The position numbers were made by a program, and so were the translations under genes. Below the pieces are notes generated by a model. It was not told where the DNA came from. It saw nothing but the letters and a program-made list of their open reading frames with translations, and made no database searches. Shown here piece after piece: positions 24,422-33,602 of a stretch of DNA of 33,602 nucleotides. Source of the DNA: an uncultured Paracoccaceae bacterium (GTDB lineage Bacteria; Pseudomonadota; Alphaproteobacteria; Rhodobacterales; Rhodobacteraceae); assembly GCA_905181985.1 (NCBI GenBank), contig CAJIZW010000052.1:1-33602 (forward strand), read 5' to 3'. Every line of letters begins with the position of its first letter. The stretch's first letter is position 1.

Positions 24422-27325
24422 ATGTGTTCGGAAAAAACAGAACCACAAACTGATTACAAAGAAACCTTAAACTTACCAAAAACAGATTTTCCTATGCGGG
24501 CAGGGTTACCTAATCGAGAACCAGGTTGGCTTGAGCGTTGGGAAAAAATAGGAATTTATCAGGAGTTAAGAAAAAAACAGGGAAGAGAGGTATTTACTCT
24601 CCATGACGGCCCACCCTATGCAAATGGTAATCTCCACATAGGACATGCTCTGAATAAGATATTAAAGGATATGGTAGTTCGATCACAGCAAATGATGGGA
24701 AAAGATGCTCGCTATATCCCAGGTTGGGATTGCCATGGACTTCCGATAGAGTGGAAGATCGAAGAGGAGTATCGAAAAAAAGGGTTAGATAAAGATAAGG
24801 TAGATGTAATAGCTTTTCGACAGGAATGCAGAAAATTTGCTGATAATTGGATAAACATCCAACGGTCAGAGTTTAAAAGATTAGGTGTCACAGGAAATTG
24901 GGATAATCCATATCTGACTATGGATTATCATGCAGAGAAGGTTATAGCCGAAGAATTTCAAAAATTCCTAATGAATGGGACACTCTATCAGGGCTCTAAG
25001 CCGGTTATGTGGTCTCCAGTTGAAGAAACAGCTTTGGCAGAAGCTGAAATTGAATACCATGACCATACTAGTCACACTATTTGGGTGGCATTCGACCTAA
25101 AAAATGCTCCTGATAAAATTAAAAATGCTAAAATTGTAATTTGGACGACGACCCCGTGGACGATTCCTTCTAACAAAGCGATCGCATACAGTAAAAAGAT
25201 CTCCTATGGCATGTATGAAATTGTTAGTACTTTAGAGGAAAGTTGGGTGGCTCCAGGGGACCTATATCTTTTGGCAGATGATCTTGCAGAATCTACTCTT
25301 ACTCAGGCCAGGGCCACTAACTTTAAGCGTGTTAAAGATATTTTACCTGAAGACCTAGAGAATACTCAGTGTTTCCACCCTTTTAGTAAGCTTGATGATT
25401 TCTGGTCCTATGATGTACCCTTAATTGATGGGGATCATGTTAATGCAGATGCAGGAACTGGGTTTGTACATACAGCACCGAGTCATGGCGCTGATGATTA
25501 TGAGTGTTTTGTTAAACGAAATTGGTTGGATCGGTTAACCTATAATGTAGGCGAAAAATCAGAATTTTTAGCTCATGTACCGATCTTTGCTGGGTTACAG
25601 GTCTTTGATAGGAAGGGTAAGGAAGGTAAAGCTAATACAGCAGTTATTACAAGCTTAGTTGAAGTAAAAAACATAATTGCGCGAGGACGAATTACTCATA
25701 GCTATCCTCACTCCTGGAGATCAAAGGCGCCTATTATTTTTCGTAATACGCCACAATGGTTCGTTGGCATAGATCGTATTGTTGGTGATAACCAGGATCA
25801 GTATGGTACCACTATAAGAAAGAGGGCTCTAACATCAATTGATGCCTTAGTTCAGTGGACCCCACATACCGGTCGAAATCGATTGTATTCTATGATTGAA
25901 GTAAGGCCTGATTGGGTGCTTTCTCGGCAAAGAGCTTGGGGTGTTCCATTAACTTGTTTTACCAAGAAGAAAACGATTTCAACTGACCCTAGTTTTTTAC
26001 TGCGTAATGAAGAGGTAAATAAAAGAATTTTAGAAGCATTCGAAGTTGAGGGTGCTGATTGTTGGTATAAAGATGGGGCAAAGGATAGATTTTTATTGGG
26101 TTTGGTCGATCCGAATGAGTATGAACAAGTTTTTGATATTCTAGATGTTTGGTTTGATTCCGGATCAACTCACGCGTTTGTTCTGCGGGATAGGGCCGAT
26201 GGTAGTGAGGATGGTCTGGCAGATTTATATCTTGAGGGAACGGACCAACACCGGGGATGGTTCCATTCATCTATGTTGCAGAGCTGTGGTACACGAGGTC
26301 ACGCTCCCTACCGAGGAGTATTAACCCACGGTTTTACACTAGATAATAAAGGGATGAAAATGTCAAAGTCGACTGGCAATACAGTTTCCCCTGACCAAGT
26401 GATAAAACAATATGGAGCTGATATCTTAAGACTTTGGGTGGCTCAATCAGATTATAGTGTTGATTTGAGAATTGGACCAGAAATTCTAAAAGGTGTTGCT
26501 GATAGTTACCGACGGTTAAGAAATACTATGAGATTCCTGTTAGGTTCGTTAAAATCTAATACGATTAGCGATAATACTCCGCATAAGGAAATGCCAGAAT
26601 TAGAGCTATGGGTACTTCACCGAGTTTATGAAATAGATAGGATAGTTCAAAACTGCTATAGCAAATACGATTTTCAGGGTGCTCTTCAAGAAATATTTTC
26701 CTTCGCTACGTCAGATTTATCCTCTTTTTATTTTGATATACGAAAAGATGCTCTTTATTGTGATAATGATACTGATCGTCGGAGAGCTTCAAGAACAGTT
26801 TTAGACATCTTGTTCCACCGACTTACTAGCTGGTTGGCTCCCATATTAGTTTTTACTATGGAAGAGGTATGGTTGGAGCGTTCTGATGACGTAGACAGTT
26901 CAATTCATTTAAACGACTTTCCTGAGACACCAAGTACTTGGGAGAATCCAGAGCTCGCTAAGAAATGGTCGACTATACGCAAAGTAAGAAAAGTTGTAAC
27001 TGGGGCATTGGAGCTTAAACGCCAAGATAAATCTATTGGAGCTTCTCTTGAAGCTGCTCCTTTTATTCATGTTAATGAGGAAACAAAAAAGATTTTAGAA
27101 TCTGTCTCTTTTGAAGATATTTGCATTACTTCAGCCGTTAAAATAACTACTGATCTGGCCCCTAAGGATGCGTTTGTTTTGGATGAAGTCACTGATGTTG
27201 CAGTCATTTTCGAGAGAGCGCAAGGCAATAAATGCCAACGTTGCTGGAAGGTATTGCCGGAGGTTGGTGATCCAATGACTTCTGCCATATGTAGTCGTTG
27301 CAAAGAGGCGTTAGGGGGCGTCTAA
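24422..27325 (+). CDS. ileS: Isoleucyl-tRNA synthetase
   Basis: Charges tRNA-Ile; class Ia synthetase with editing of valine. The 967-residue product has HDGPPYANGNLHIGHALNKI (61-80) with HIGH at 72-75, KMSKS at 646-650, the editing (CP1) domain with IWTTTPWTIPSNKAIAY, and a C-terminal zinc finger C938/C941/C957/C960 (CQRCWKVL...ICSRC). The zinc finger marks the bacterial E. coli-like type. AGGA lies about eight bases before the ATG. Neither ribF upstream nor lspA downstream is present, although they usually flank ileS in proteobacteria. The 3' end stops only 6 bp from the convergent pcs gene. Confidence 0.98.
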   Translation: MCSEKTEPQTDYKETLNLPKTDFPMRAGLPNREPGWLERWEKIGIYQELRKKQGREVFTLHDGPPYANGNLHIGHALNKILKDMVVRSQQMMGKDARYIPGWDCHGLPIEWKIEEEYRKKGLDKDKVDVIAFRQECRKFADNWINIQRSEFKRLGVTGNWDNPYLTMDYHAEKVIAEEFQKFLMNGTLYQGSKPVMWSPVEETALAEAEIEYHDHTSHTIWVAFDLKNAPDKIKNAKIVIWTTTPWTIPSNKAIAYSKKISYGMYEIVSTLEESWVAPGDLYLLADDLAESTLTQARATNFKRVKDILPEDLENTQCFHPFSKLDDFWSYDVPLIDGDHVNADAGTGFVHTAPSHGADDYECFVKRNWLDRLTYNVGEKSEFLAHVPIFAGLQVFDRKGKEGKANTAVITSLVEVKNIIARGRITHSYPHSWRSKAPIIFRNTPQWFVGIDRIVGDNQDQYGTTIRKRALTSIDALVQWTPHTGRNRLYSMIEVRPDWVLSRQRAWGVPLTCFTKKKTISTDPSFLLRNEEVNKRILEAFEVEGADCWYKDGAKDRFLLGLVDPNEYEQVFDILDVWFDSGSTHAFVLRDRADGSEDGLADLYLEGTDQHRGWFHSSMLQSCGTRGHAPYRGVLTHGFTLDNKGMKMSKSTGNTVSPDQVIKQYGADILRLWVAQSDYSVDLRIGPEILKGVADSYRRLRNTMRFLLGSLKSNTISDNTPHKEMPELELWVLHRVYEIDRIVQNCYSKYDFQGALQEIFSFATSDLSSFYFDIRKDALYCDNDTDRRRASRTVLDILFHRLTSWLAPILVFTMEEVWLERSDDVDSSIHLNDFPETPSTWENPELAKKWSTIRKVRKVVTGALELKRQDKSIGASLEAAPFIHVNEETKKILESVSFEDICITSAVKITTDLAPKDAFVLDEVTDVAVIFERAQGNKCQRCWKVLPEVGDPMTSAICSRCKEALGGV

Positions 27326-27331
27326 TAACTT

Positions 27332-28024
27332 TTAGGTTTTAGGTTCAATAATTTGTTGAATGATACCAGCAAAAAGAAGGTAAGATGAGCATATTACCAA
27401 ACCCCAGTGGGCCCAGCTGTTTACGTCAAAGTCTACCCATGCTGCCCACCCTGCAAAAAATGTCCAACTGAGGGTAACAGGTAAAGTTATAGACCTCCAT
27501 TTTTCGGTTCTTACTGGGTGCACAAATTTTAATGGGAAAAACATTGCTATAGCCAGAGCAGAAACTATAATTAAAATTATCCAAAAGCTAGGTTCAAGTG
27601 CAAATATTACAACTGCAACCATATTCCAACAACCTGGAAACCCAGAAAAAGAATTGTCTTTTGTTTTCATGCGATTGTCAGCAAAATACATTGCACTTGC
27701 AAACGTAATTATGATGATTACAAACCAACCGGTCCATCCTTCGAATAGCCCTGACTTGAACAGCGCAAATGCGGGAATGAATACATAAGTTAGGTAATCA
27801 ATGATTAAATCAAGAAGTACCCCATCAAAATTTGGGGCATTTTCTTTAACATTGTATTTTCGTGCTAAGGGTCCATCAATTCCGTCAACAGCAAATGCAA
27901 CTACCAACCATACAAACATTAGAGACCATTTTTCATCTACAGCGGCTAACATTGCTAACATAGCAAAAACTGCGCCAGTTGCAGTAAGTAGGTGTACAGA
28001 TAATGCTTTTACTTTAATGTTCAC
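27332..28024 (-). CDS. pcs: Phosphatidylcholine synthase (CDP-alcohol phosphatidyltransferase)
   Basis: Condenses choline directly with CDP-diacylglycerol to make phosphatidylcholine in the inner membrane, a bacterial pathway found in many alphaproteobacteria. The 230-residue, roughly seven-to-eight-helix protein carries the CDP-alcohol motif as D47-x2-D50-G-x2-A54-R55 with G68, D72 and D76 further on. The stretch VDGIDGPLARKYNVKENAPN followed by LLDLIIDYLTYVFIPAFAL is characteristic of Pcs rather than PssA or PgsA. The wider gap between AR and G is normal for Pcs. Start is GTG at 28022-28024 with only a weak AAAGAG upstream. The call implies choline uptake elsewhere in the genome. Confidence 0.9.
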   Translation of the reverse strand: MNIKVKALSVHLLTATGAVFAMLAMLAAVDEKWSLMFVWLVVAFAVDGIDGPLARKYNVKENAPNFDGVLLDLIIDYLTYVFIPAFALFKSGLFEGWTGWFVIIIITFASAMYFADNRMKTKDNSFSGFPGCWNMVAVVIFALEPSFWIILIIVSALAIAMFFPLKFVHPVRTEKWRSITLPVTLSWTFFAGWAAWVDFDVNSWAHWGLVICSSYLLFAGIIQQIIEPKT

Positions 28025-28096
28025 TAATTACTCTTTAAATAAATATCTTTGTTCTGATGACGATTTTGCATTCATGTCTAATCTAAAATTTATCTG

Positions 28097-29032
28097 TTAA
28101 CCATCCTTTAATGGGTGACTTTGATCATATACTTTCATTAGTTGAGCCGTGTTTACAGCAGTATAAGTTTGGGTTGTTGACAAGGAGGCATGCCCTAAAA
28201 GCTCTTGGATAGTACGCAAGTCACCACCTGCCTCAAGAAGGTGGGTGGCGAATGAATGCCTCATGGCATGAGGCGTTGTTGTTTCTGGAAGGCCCATTTG
28301 AAGCCGTGCCTTCTCTACGAACCTGGTTACGATCCTTGGATTTAATACCCCACCACGAGTGCCTCTAAAAATTGTGTCAGTAGGATTGATCTGAAAAGGA
28401 AGAAGTTTTAGGTAAGTTTTTACGCTTTCTCTAGCAATCTGTAAAACTGGCACTACTCGTTCCTTCCTCCCTTTGCCGAGAATAATCATTGAATCAGGAA
28501 TAGGGGTATCACTGAGCTTCAAGGATAACACCTCTGAAATACGTAATCCACAGCCGTAAAGAAGGGTAATTATTGCTATATCTCTTGCTGATACCCATTT
28601 TTCATCGGCGAGGCTTCCAACAACCTGAATAATTTCAGTTGACGATTTTTTTGACAATGGTCGAGGTAACTTTTTTTGAAACTTTGGAGCTTTAGTTGTT
28701 AAAATAATTGAAGCATCAAAACCTTCTATTTCAGAAAACCACCTAAAAAAACTTTTGATTGAAGATAGTTTCCTTGCTAAAGATCTGGGCGTAACCTTGT
28801 TCTTTTTTTCAGCTGATAACCAACTACGCATATTTGAGTTTGTCAGTTTAATAAATGTGTGTTTTCCATTAGATTCTGATAGATGTGACTCAATAAAATA
28901 AATGAATTTAATTACATCTGCTTCGTAGGCAGTTAATGTATTTTCGGTTAGATTATTTAACGACTTTAAGTTAGAAAGCCAACTTTTAATTCTAGCAGAA
29001 ATACCAATTGAGCTAATTTTTAGATGGTCCAA
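28097..29032 (-). CDS. xerC: Tyrosine recombinase XerC
   Basis: Site-specific recombinase that resolves chromosome dimers at dif with XerD. The 311 residues comprise an N-terminal SAM-like DNA-binding domain (about 12-100) and a catalytic domain with the complete active set: Arg164 (GCGLRISEVLSL), Lys188 (GKGRKERVVPV), His255 and Arg258 (HAMRHSFATHLLEAGG), His281 (LLGHASLSTTQ) and nucleophile Tyr290. The start appears to be TTG at 29030-29032, overlapping the DUF484 gene by 13 bp. The DUF484-xerC pairing is conserved in proteobacteria and supports a housekeeping recombinase rather than an integrase; no att-like duplication is seen nearby. Confidence 0.94.
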   Translation of the reverse strand: MDHLKISSIGISARIKSWLSNLKSLNNLTENTLTAYEADVIKFIYFIESHLSESNGKHTFIKLTNSNMRSWLSAEKKNKVTPRSLARKLSSIKSFFRWFSEIEGFDASIILTTKAPKFQKKLPRPLSKKSSTEIIQVVGSLADEKWVSARDIAIITLLYGCGLRISEVLSLKLSDTPIPDSMIILGKGRKERVVPVLQIARESVKTYLKLLPFQINPTDTIFRGTRGGVLNPRIVTRFVEKARLQMGLPETTTPHAMRHSFATHLLEAGGDLRTIQELLGHASLSTTQTYTAVNTAQLMKVYDQSHPLKDG

Positions 29033-29721
29033 CGTCTTATTACTCGCTCTATAACAGACCCAAAAAAAGCAAGTAGCTCAGTGCCTTTCTTAGGTTCAAA
29101 CTGCGTGGCTGTGTTAGAGCCAATTATTAGTAACGCTGAAAGTTTTTTTTCTCTTAGGTCCAATTGTATAACTGCTTCAGATTTTATGCTGTGGGCCTTT
29201 TCGCCGTATACACTCTCGTTAGGTGACGATACTCGTCTCATAGTCACAGTCTTTTGAAGAAGCTCATTTTCTAAATTTATATAGTTTTTTACTGACCCGG
29301 CTTTAACAACAGAAATATAACTATTTGATTTTATGACTGAGTCCTCAGGTTTTTCCTGTTCAATCATAATATGTATGTGAGATACTTTTAAAGTCTGCTG
29401 AACTGTCCGACAAAGCTGTAACTGTAAGTCTTCAAAGTTATCTGTTTCTAAGATAAGCAAGATAGCCTTGTGAATTAACTCATAACCTGAAATATTTTCA
29501 TAAGCGGCCGCAATAATAGATCGATTTGTTGTTTCCGCCCGTTTTATCTTCGATTCAAGTTTTTCAATAGCGACACTTCTTAAATCAATTACATTTTCAC
29601 CGATGGCATTGCTGTATGTATTAAAGAGTGCTCTCATTACTTCTACATCATCTAGAATAATTTCTGGATTTGACATTACTTTGTTTTTGACTTCGATTAA
29701 TTCGTCAGAGTTTTTTGTCAT
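29020..29721 (-). CDS. DUF484 family protein
   Basis: A 233-residue protein of the DUF484 family, predicted GAF-like. It has an N-terminal helical part with a likely short coiled coil (AIEKLESKIKRAETTNRSII, about 47-66), then a mixed domain ending in a typical RSVQ-like stretch IIGSNTATQFEPKKGTELLAFFGSVIERVIRRW. The latter resembles GAF sequences with a final amphipathic helix. The family commonly sits directly upstream of xerC, as here, but its role is not established. ATG at 29721, 29 bp after the transaldolase stop, so the three genes fsa-DUF484-xerC may share one transcript. Confidence 0.85.
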   Translation of the reverse strand: MTKNSDELIEVKNKVMSNPEIILDDVEVMRALFNTYSNAIGENVIDLRSVAIEKLESKIKRAETTNRSIIAAAYENISGYELIHKAILLILETDNFEDLQLQLCRTVQQTLKVSHIHIMIEQEKPEDSVIKSNSYISVVKAGSVKNYINLENELLQKTVTMRRVSSPNESVYGEKAHSIKSEAVIQLDLREKKLSALLIIGSNTATQFEPKKGTELLAFFGSVIERVIRRWTI

Positions 29722-29750
29722 TTTGTTCTCACAATTATAAAAATCTAATA

Positions 29751-30404
29751 TTAAATAATTTTTTGTCCTGTTTTTAACCAGTCTTGATTGAATACTTCGA
29801 GGCCAGCGCTTGTTAGAGGGTGGTCTGCTAACTGTTTTATTATTTTTGGTGGAACTGTAACAATATCAGCCCCAATAAGAGCGGCTTCTGTGATGTGATT
29901 TACTGTTCGAATAGATGCAACAAGGATCTCTGTATGAAAATCATAATTATCGTATACTTGCTTAATATCAGCTATTAAACTCATTCCTTCAACGTTGATA
30001 TCGTCTAATCGCCCTACAAAGGGTGATATAAAAGCTGCTCCAGCTTTTGCAGCTAATAACGCTTGGTTTACTGAAAAACAGAGGGTAATGTTAACCATGG
30101 CTCCATTGTCACTTAGTACTTGGCAAGCTTTTAAACCTTCCCAAGTTAAAGGTATTTTAACTGCAATGTTTTTTGATATTTTTAGTAGCTCTAAACCTTC
30201 GGCGATCATATCATCGGATTGGGCTGACACCACTTCTGCAGAGATTGGACCGTCAACTATGTTCGAGATTTCTTTGATGACCTCAACCATTTTCTTACCT
30301 GACTTAAGAATAAGTGAAGGGTTGGTTGTTACACCGTCTACTATTCCAAGTTTATTTAGCTCTATAATATCTTTTACTTCAGCTGTATCTATGAAAAATT
30401 TCAT
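29751..30404 (-). CDS. Transaldolase / fructose-6-phosphate aldolase-like
   Basis: Class I aldolase of the small (MipB/TalC) transaldolase subfamily. The 217-residue TIM barrel starts [20 protein letters not shown] with Asp6, has [10 protein letters not shown] (23-32) and Schiff-base Lys83 in [12 protein letters not shown], then [19 protein letters not shown] and [10 protein letters not shown]. Sequence alone does not separate true transaldolase (sedoheptulose-7-P + glyceraldehyde-3-P) from fructose-6-phosphate aldolase; the usual genomic name is fsa/tal. AGGG is eight bases before the ATG. It is divergent from priA by 63 bp, the arrangement seen in many alphaproteobacteria. Confidence 0.93.
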   Translation of the reverse strand: MKFFIDTAEVKDIIELNKLGIVDGVTTNPSLILKSGKKMVEVIKEISNIVDGPISAEVVSAQSDDMIAEGLELLKISKNIAVKIPLTWEGLKACQVLSDNGAMVNITLCFSVNQALLAAKAGAAFISPFVGRLDDINVEGMSLIADIKQVYDNYDFHTEILVASIRTVNHITEAALIGADIVTVPPKIIKQLADHPLTSAGLEVFNQDWLKTGQKII

Positions 30405-30467
30405 TTTCGTACCCTTTTCTAACCCTAATTATACTTCTAAAGTATTATTGGAGGCTCAGACAGTATA

Positions 30468-32648
30468 ATGAAAGCTTTTTTTAAAAAAGGAGAAATTGTT
30501 AGCGTTCAGGTAACACAACCAATAGGAACTGCGTTAAGTTATAAGGTTTCAACAGAAGGCTGCTATCTAGGTTCATATGTTCAGGTCTCTTTGGGACAAA
30601 AAGAGGTTATTGGAGTAGTATGGGGGCCCAGTACTATTAACTTAGAAGTTGATAAAATTAAGGTTATCTTGAAAACTCTTAATGTAATGCCGATGACTAG
30701 CGAATTAATGAAATTTTTAGAGAAAGTTTCTCTTTATACGATTACACCTCTCTCTTCCGTCCTTAGGTTGGCTACACGGGTTCCAAACTTAGGATCTGCT
30801 GAAGTGATGGATAAAAAGTATTCTTTTTATTCGGATGAAATTAAAAAACTAACAACTTCCAGGAGTAAAGTTTTAAATTTTTTAAAAGAAAACCATAAGT
30901 TAAAATTTGAGTTAAGTGAAATTATTAAAAACTGCAATGTCAGTTCATCTGTTGTCCATGGTTTGGTATCACTTGAGGCAGTGTCTGTTGATTGGGTTCC
31001 CCGAGATCAGGAATTTTTACCTCTTAACCCATTGGTGAAAGGCGAAAAATTAACTGAGGAACAGACATCAGCAGTGAAAAAAATTAGAGGAGCGGAGACT
31101 TATAATACTATTTTGCTTAATGGAGTGACGGGGTCTGGAAAGACAGAGGTTTATCTAGAATGTATAGCAGACTGTATTAAAGAAAATAAACAAGCCTTAG
31201 TGCTCTTACCAGAGATAGGTTTGACAGCTGAATTTCTTGCTAGAGTTGAGGCTAGATTTGGTGCGCGCCCAGGAGAATGGCATTCGGGCATTAGTTTGAC
31301 TGAACGCCGAAGGGTTTGGAAAATGGTCTCACAAGGTAAGCTCCAATTAGTTGTTGGAGCTAGGTCTGCGTTATTCCTACCGTTCCAAAACCTTGGACTT
31401 ATTGTGGTCGATGAAGAACATGATCACTCCTATAAACAGGATGATGGAGTCTTATATAATGCTAGAGATATGGCAGTTCTTAGGGGGTCACTCTCAGCTG
31501 CTAGAGTTGTACTGGCCTCAGCAACGCCCTCTTTGGAAAGCTGGGTTAATGCAAGAAAAGGTAAATACTTAGGCGTTGATTTAAAGTGGAGGTATGGTGG
31601 TGCAACATTACCCACTATAACTGCTATTGATATGCGATCAGAAAGTTTGAGTTCTGGGAAATGGATTTCTCCAACGCTTTTGAGTAAAATTAAGGAGAAA
31701 CTTGAAAAAGGTGAACAGACCTTACTATTTTTGAATCGACGTGGATATGCGCCAGTTACTATATGTAGATCTTGTGGAGAACAGATCAGTTGTGACCAGT
31801 GTGATAGTAGAATGGTTCAGCATAGGTTTGTAGAAAGATTAATTTGTCATCAATGTGGGAAGACTTCTAGGATCCCAAATAAATGTAATTCGTGCAACTC
31901 TGATGATACCTTATCGGTTGTTGGGCCCGGAATTGAGAGGTTGGCTGAGGAAGTAACCAAACTGTTCCCAACAGCGCGTGTAGGAGTTTTGTCATCTGAT
32001 CTTTTTACTACTCCGATGTCTTTAAGAAAACAGTTGAGTGAAATAGAAAGTGGTAAAATTGACATAATTGTGGGTACACAGCTTGTTGCAAAGGGCCATA
32101 ATTTTCCTGAATTAACTTTGGTGGGAGTTATAGATGCAGATTTAGGCCTGCAGGGGGCTGATTTACGAGCAGCAGAGAGAACCTTTCAATTGATAAATCA
32201 AGTATCTGGCCGTGCAGGACGTCAAAATAAGCCTGGAGAAACACTTATTCAAACGTATGATCCAGAGCATAGAGTTATAAAAGCTATTCTAGAAGCAGAT
32301 TTAGAAAAATTTTGGTCTCTTGAGGCAAATGATAGAGAAAAGGCTGGGGTGCCTCCTTTCGGCAGATTTGTCGGCATTATCTTATCAGGTGTAAGCCTTA
32401 AGAATGTTGAGGATACTGGAAAAATATTATTTAAAAATAGTACCAATTTACGCAACTTGGGTGTTCAGGTTTTTGGACCTGCGCCTGCACCTTTCTCTCG
32501 TATAAAAGGTAAATATAGGCAAAGGTTGCTTGTGAAAGCCGAACGAAAATTCCCAATACAAAGGTTTCTAAAAGATTGGATATTGACAGTAAAAAGTAGA
32601 AAGGGTGTAAGAATTCAAATAGATATTGATCCGTATAATTTTCTATAG
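30468..32648 (+). CDS. priA: Primosomal replication protein N' (PriA helicase)
   Basis: Superfamily 2 3'-5' helicase that restarts stalled replication forks. The 726-residue protein has an N-terminal 3'-DNA-end-binding domain (about 1-105) and a helicase core with Walker A GVTGSGKTEVY (219-229), DEEH box (315-318) and SATPSLES (351-358). An eight-cysteine zinc region follows (C433, C436, C442, C445, C460, C463, C473, C476), then QVSGRAGRQNKPG (motif VI) and the C-terminal domain. A GGAGG lies 13 bases before the ATG, longer than ideal. In many alphaproteobacteria atpH follows; here it is a prephenate dehydrogenase gene. Confidence 0.97.
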   Translation: MKAFFKKGEIVSVQVTQPIGTALSYKVSTEGCYLGSYVQVSLGQKEVIGVVWGPSTINLEVDKIKVILKTLNVMPMTSELMKFLEKVSLYTITPLSSVLRLATRVPNLGSAEVMDKKYSFYSDEIKKLTTSRSKVLNFLKENHKLKFELSEIIKNCNVSSSVVHGLVSLEAVSVDWVPRDQEFLPLNPLVKGEKLTEEQTSAVKKIRGAETYNTILLNGVTGSGKTEVYLECIADCIKENKQALVLLPEIGLTAEFLARVEARFGARPGEWHSGISLTERRRVWKMVSQGKLQLVVGARSALFLPFQNLGLIVVDEEHDHSYKQDDGVLYNARDMAVLRGSLSAARVVLASATPSLESWVNARKGKYLGVDLKWRYGGATLPTITAIDMRSESLSSGKWISPTLLSKIKEKLEKGEQTLLFLNRRGYAPVTICRSCGEQISCDQCDSRMVQHRFVERLICHQCGKTSRIPNKCNSCNSDDTLSVVGPGIERLAEEVTKLFPTARVGVLSSDLFTTPMSLRKQLSEIESGKIDIIVGTQLVAKGHNFPELTLVGVIDADLGLQGADLRAAERTFQLINQVSGRAGRQNKPGETLIQTYDPEHRVIKAILEADLEKFWSLEANDREKAGVPPFGRFVGIILSGVSLKNVEDTGKILFKNSTNLRNLGVQVFGPAPAPFSRIKGKYRQRLLVKAERKFPIQRFLKDWILTVKSRKGVRIQIDIDPYNFL

Positions 32649-32769
32649 ATGAGTTCAATTAACTAGTGAGTTTTTTAGACTTTTAAATTTTTAAAGGTAA
32701 GGCTAAAAGCATAAGCTACAAATTTAGCAATTAGAGTTGAGTTATTATTAATAAAAAAGAGATAAAATT

Positions 32770-33602
32770 ATGAGTCACATTTACAATAGGGTCACTTTAA
32801 TTGGATTGGGGTTGATAGCGTCTTCTATGGCCCATGCAATGCGCCGGGGAAATCTTGTTGGTAAAATAGTAGGGCATTCGAGATCTGTCGACACACAAGA
32901 AAAAGCAATTTCTTTAGGAATTTTTGATGAGGTTTTTGGTAGTGCTAAGGAGGCAGTAGAAAACTCTGATCTAGTCGTTCTTTGCGTACCTGTCGGTGCC
33001 ATGAGTTCAGTTGCTAAAGAAATCTCAGCATATATGAAGCCTGGTTGTACTCTTACAGATGTTGGTTCAACTAAGCGAGCTGTAATAGACTCAGTTTCAC
33101 CACACGTTCGTGAAGATGTTTTCTTTGTTCCGGCCCATCCAGTGGCAGGAACAGAACAATCAGGACCAGAGGCTGGCTTTGCTGAATTATTTGATAACAG
33201 ATGGTGTTTGATGACGCCCGAGAAAGTTGAAGAGCATAATTTGGATCGGTTAGAGCAGTTAAAACTTTTGTGGACTTCTATTGGTGCAAATGTTGAGCTT
33301 ATGGATCCAGATCACCATGATTTAGTGCTAGCCGTAACCTCTCATGCGCCTCACCTTATAGCCTACACAATGGTAGGTGTAGCTGATGATTTGCGTCGTG
33401 TAACTGATAGTGAGGTTGTAAAATACTCTGCAGCAGGGTTTAGAGATTTCACTAGGATAGCGGCATCAGACCCAACAATGTGGAGAGATGTTTTTTTATC
33501 AAACAAGGACGCGACTTTAGAAATTTTAGGTCGATTTACTGAGGAGCTTTTCGCATTACAACGAGCGATTCGGACTGGTGACGGGGATTACTTACATGAG
33601 TA
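32770..33602 (+). CDS. tyrC: Prephenate/arogenate dehydrogenase, 3' end cut by window edge
   Basis: Oxidative decarboxylation step of tyrosine biosynthesis (cyclohexadienyl dehydrogenase). Translated by hand from the ATG at 32770; 277 codons are visible. The N-terminal Rossmann motif reads VTLIGLGLIASSMAHAMRRG, where the third glycine of GxGxxG is Ala17. Further motifs are DVGSTKRAVIDS, PAHPVAGTEQSGPEAGF (substrate-binding His and the HPxxG element), and VTSHAPHLIAYTM. The dimerisation domain follows with GFRDFTRIAASDPTMWRD. It lies 121 bp after priA on the same strand with a weak AAGAGA ribosome-binding site. Neighbours hisC/tyrB or aroA may continue beyond the window. The symbol is by family custom and NAD/NADP use is not determined. 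Confidence 0.93.
   Translation, partial: MSHIYNRVTLIGLGLIASSMAHAMRRGNLVGKIVGHSRSVDTQEKAISLGIFDEVFGSAKEAVENSDLVVLCVPVGAMSSVAKEISAYMKPGCTLTDVGSTKRAVIDSVSPHVREDVFFVPAHPVAGTEQSGPEAGFAELFDNRWCLMTPEKVEEHNLDRLEQLKLLWTSIGANVELMDPDHHDLVLAVTSHAPHLIAYTMVGVADDLRRVTDSEVVKYSAAGFRDFTRIAASDPTMWRDVFLSNKDATLEILGRFTEELFALQRAIRTGDGDYLHE

Noticed and set aside
28097-29032. XerC as an integrase of a mobile element
   Set aside because: It pairs with DUF484 as in housekeeping loci, no tRNA-linked att duplication or cargo genes are nearby.

Overview
This window looks like a contiguous piece of an AT-rich alphaproteobacterial chromosome, made of core genes with no mobile element, CRISPR array, rRNA or prophage gene visible. 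The case for Alphaproteobacteria rests on the block rpmH-rnpA-yidD-(ttcA)-yidC-MOSC-engB-argB, a FYDLN-type acidic zinc-ribbon protein (TIGR02300-like), a bacterial phosphatidylcholine synthase, the DUF484-xerC pair facing priA, and a 2-oxoglutarate dehydrogenase operon next to malate dehydrogenase. Small intergenic gaps and AT richness would fit a free-living marine lineage, but genus-level placement is not possible from reading alone.

Layout. 1-5875 (minus): argB (cut by the window edge), engB, a MOSC-domain protein, yidC, ttcA, yidD, rnpA, rpmH, covering ribosome/RNase P/tRNA thiolation/membrane insertion. 6139-6215: tRNA-Arg(ACG). 6312-9710: a small metabolic cluster, with acyl-CoA dehydrogenase plus a FolD homologue (minus) divergent from a class III CoA-transferase (plus). 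9758-9833: tRNA-Ala(GGC). 9886-11074: TIGR02300-like protein divergent from a YgjP-type metallopeptidase. 11113-23308: a TCA-cycle region holding a GntR/FCD regulator, sdhCDA (minus), a TauE/SafE permease, mdh, then sucA-sucB-lpd-sdhB (plus). 23366-30404: truA, ileS, pcs, xerC, DUF484, transaldolase. 30468-33602: priA and a prephenate/arogenate dehydrogenase cut by the window edge. No gene-free gap exceeds 300 bases; the longest are 24137-24421, 14443-14716, 5876-6138 and 16531-16776, and their contents are itemised.

The main discovery candidate is a local regulon. The perfect palindrome TGTGATCACA occurs four times that I can find, all intergenic: immediately before the GntR gene, upstream of sdhCDA, and twice (centres 21 bp apart) upstream of sucA. 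This suggests that the GntR/FCD protein controls itself, succinate dehydrogenase and the 2-oxoglutarate dehydrogenase operon. The operon arrangement supports it: sdhB has left sdhCDA and sits at the end of sucAB-lpd, so shared operators would keep the SDH subunits co-regulated. sucCD, usual between mdh and sucA in this class, is absent here.

The second candidate is the FolD homologue, which carries Gln in place of the cyclohydrolase lysine and Glu for a conserved Asp. It is tightly coupled to an acyl-CoA dehydrogenase whose catalytic glutamate appears to be in the isovaleryl-CoA-dehydrogenase position. This may be a dehydrogenase-specialised folate enzyme in an acyl-CoA pathway whose substrate I cannot name.
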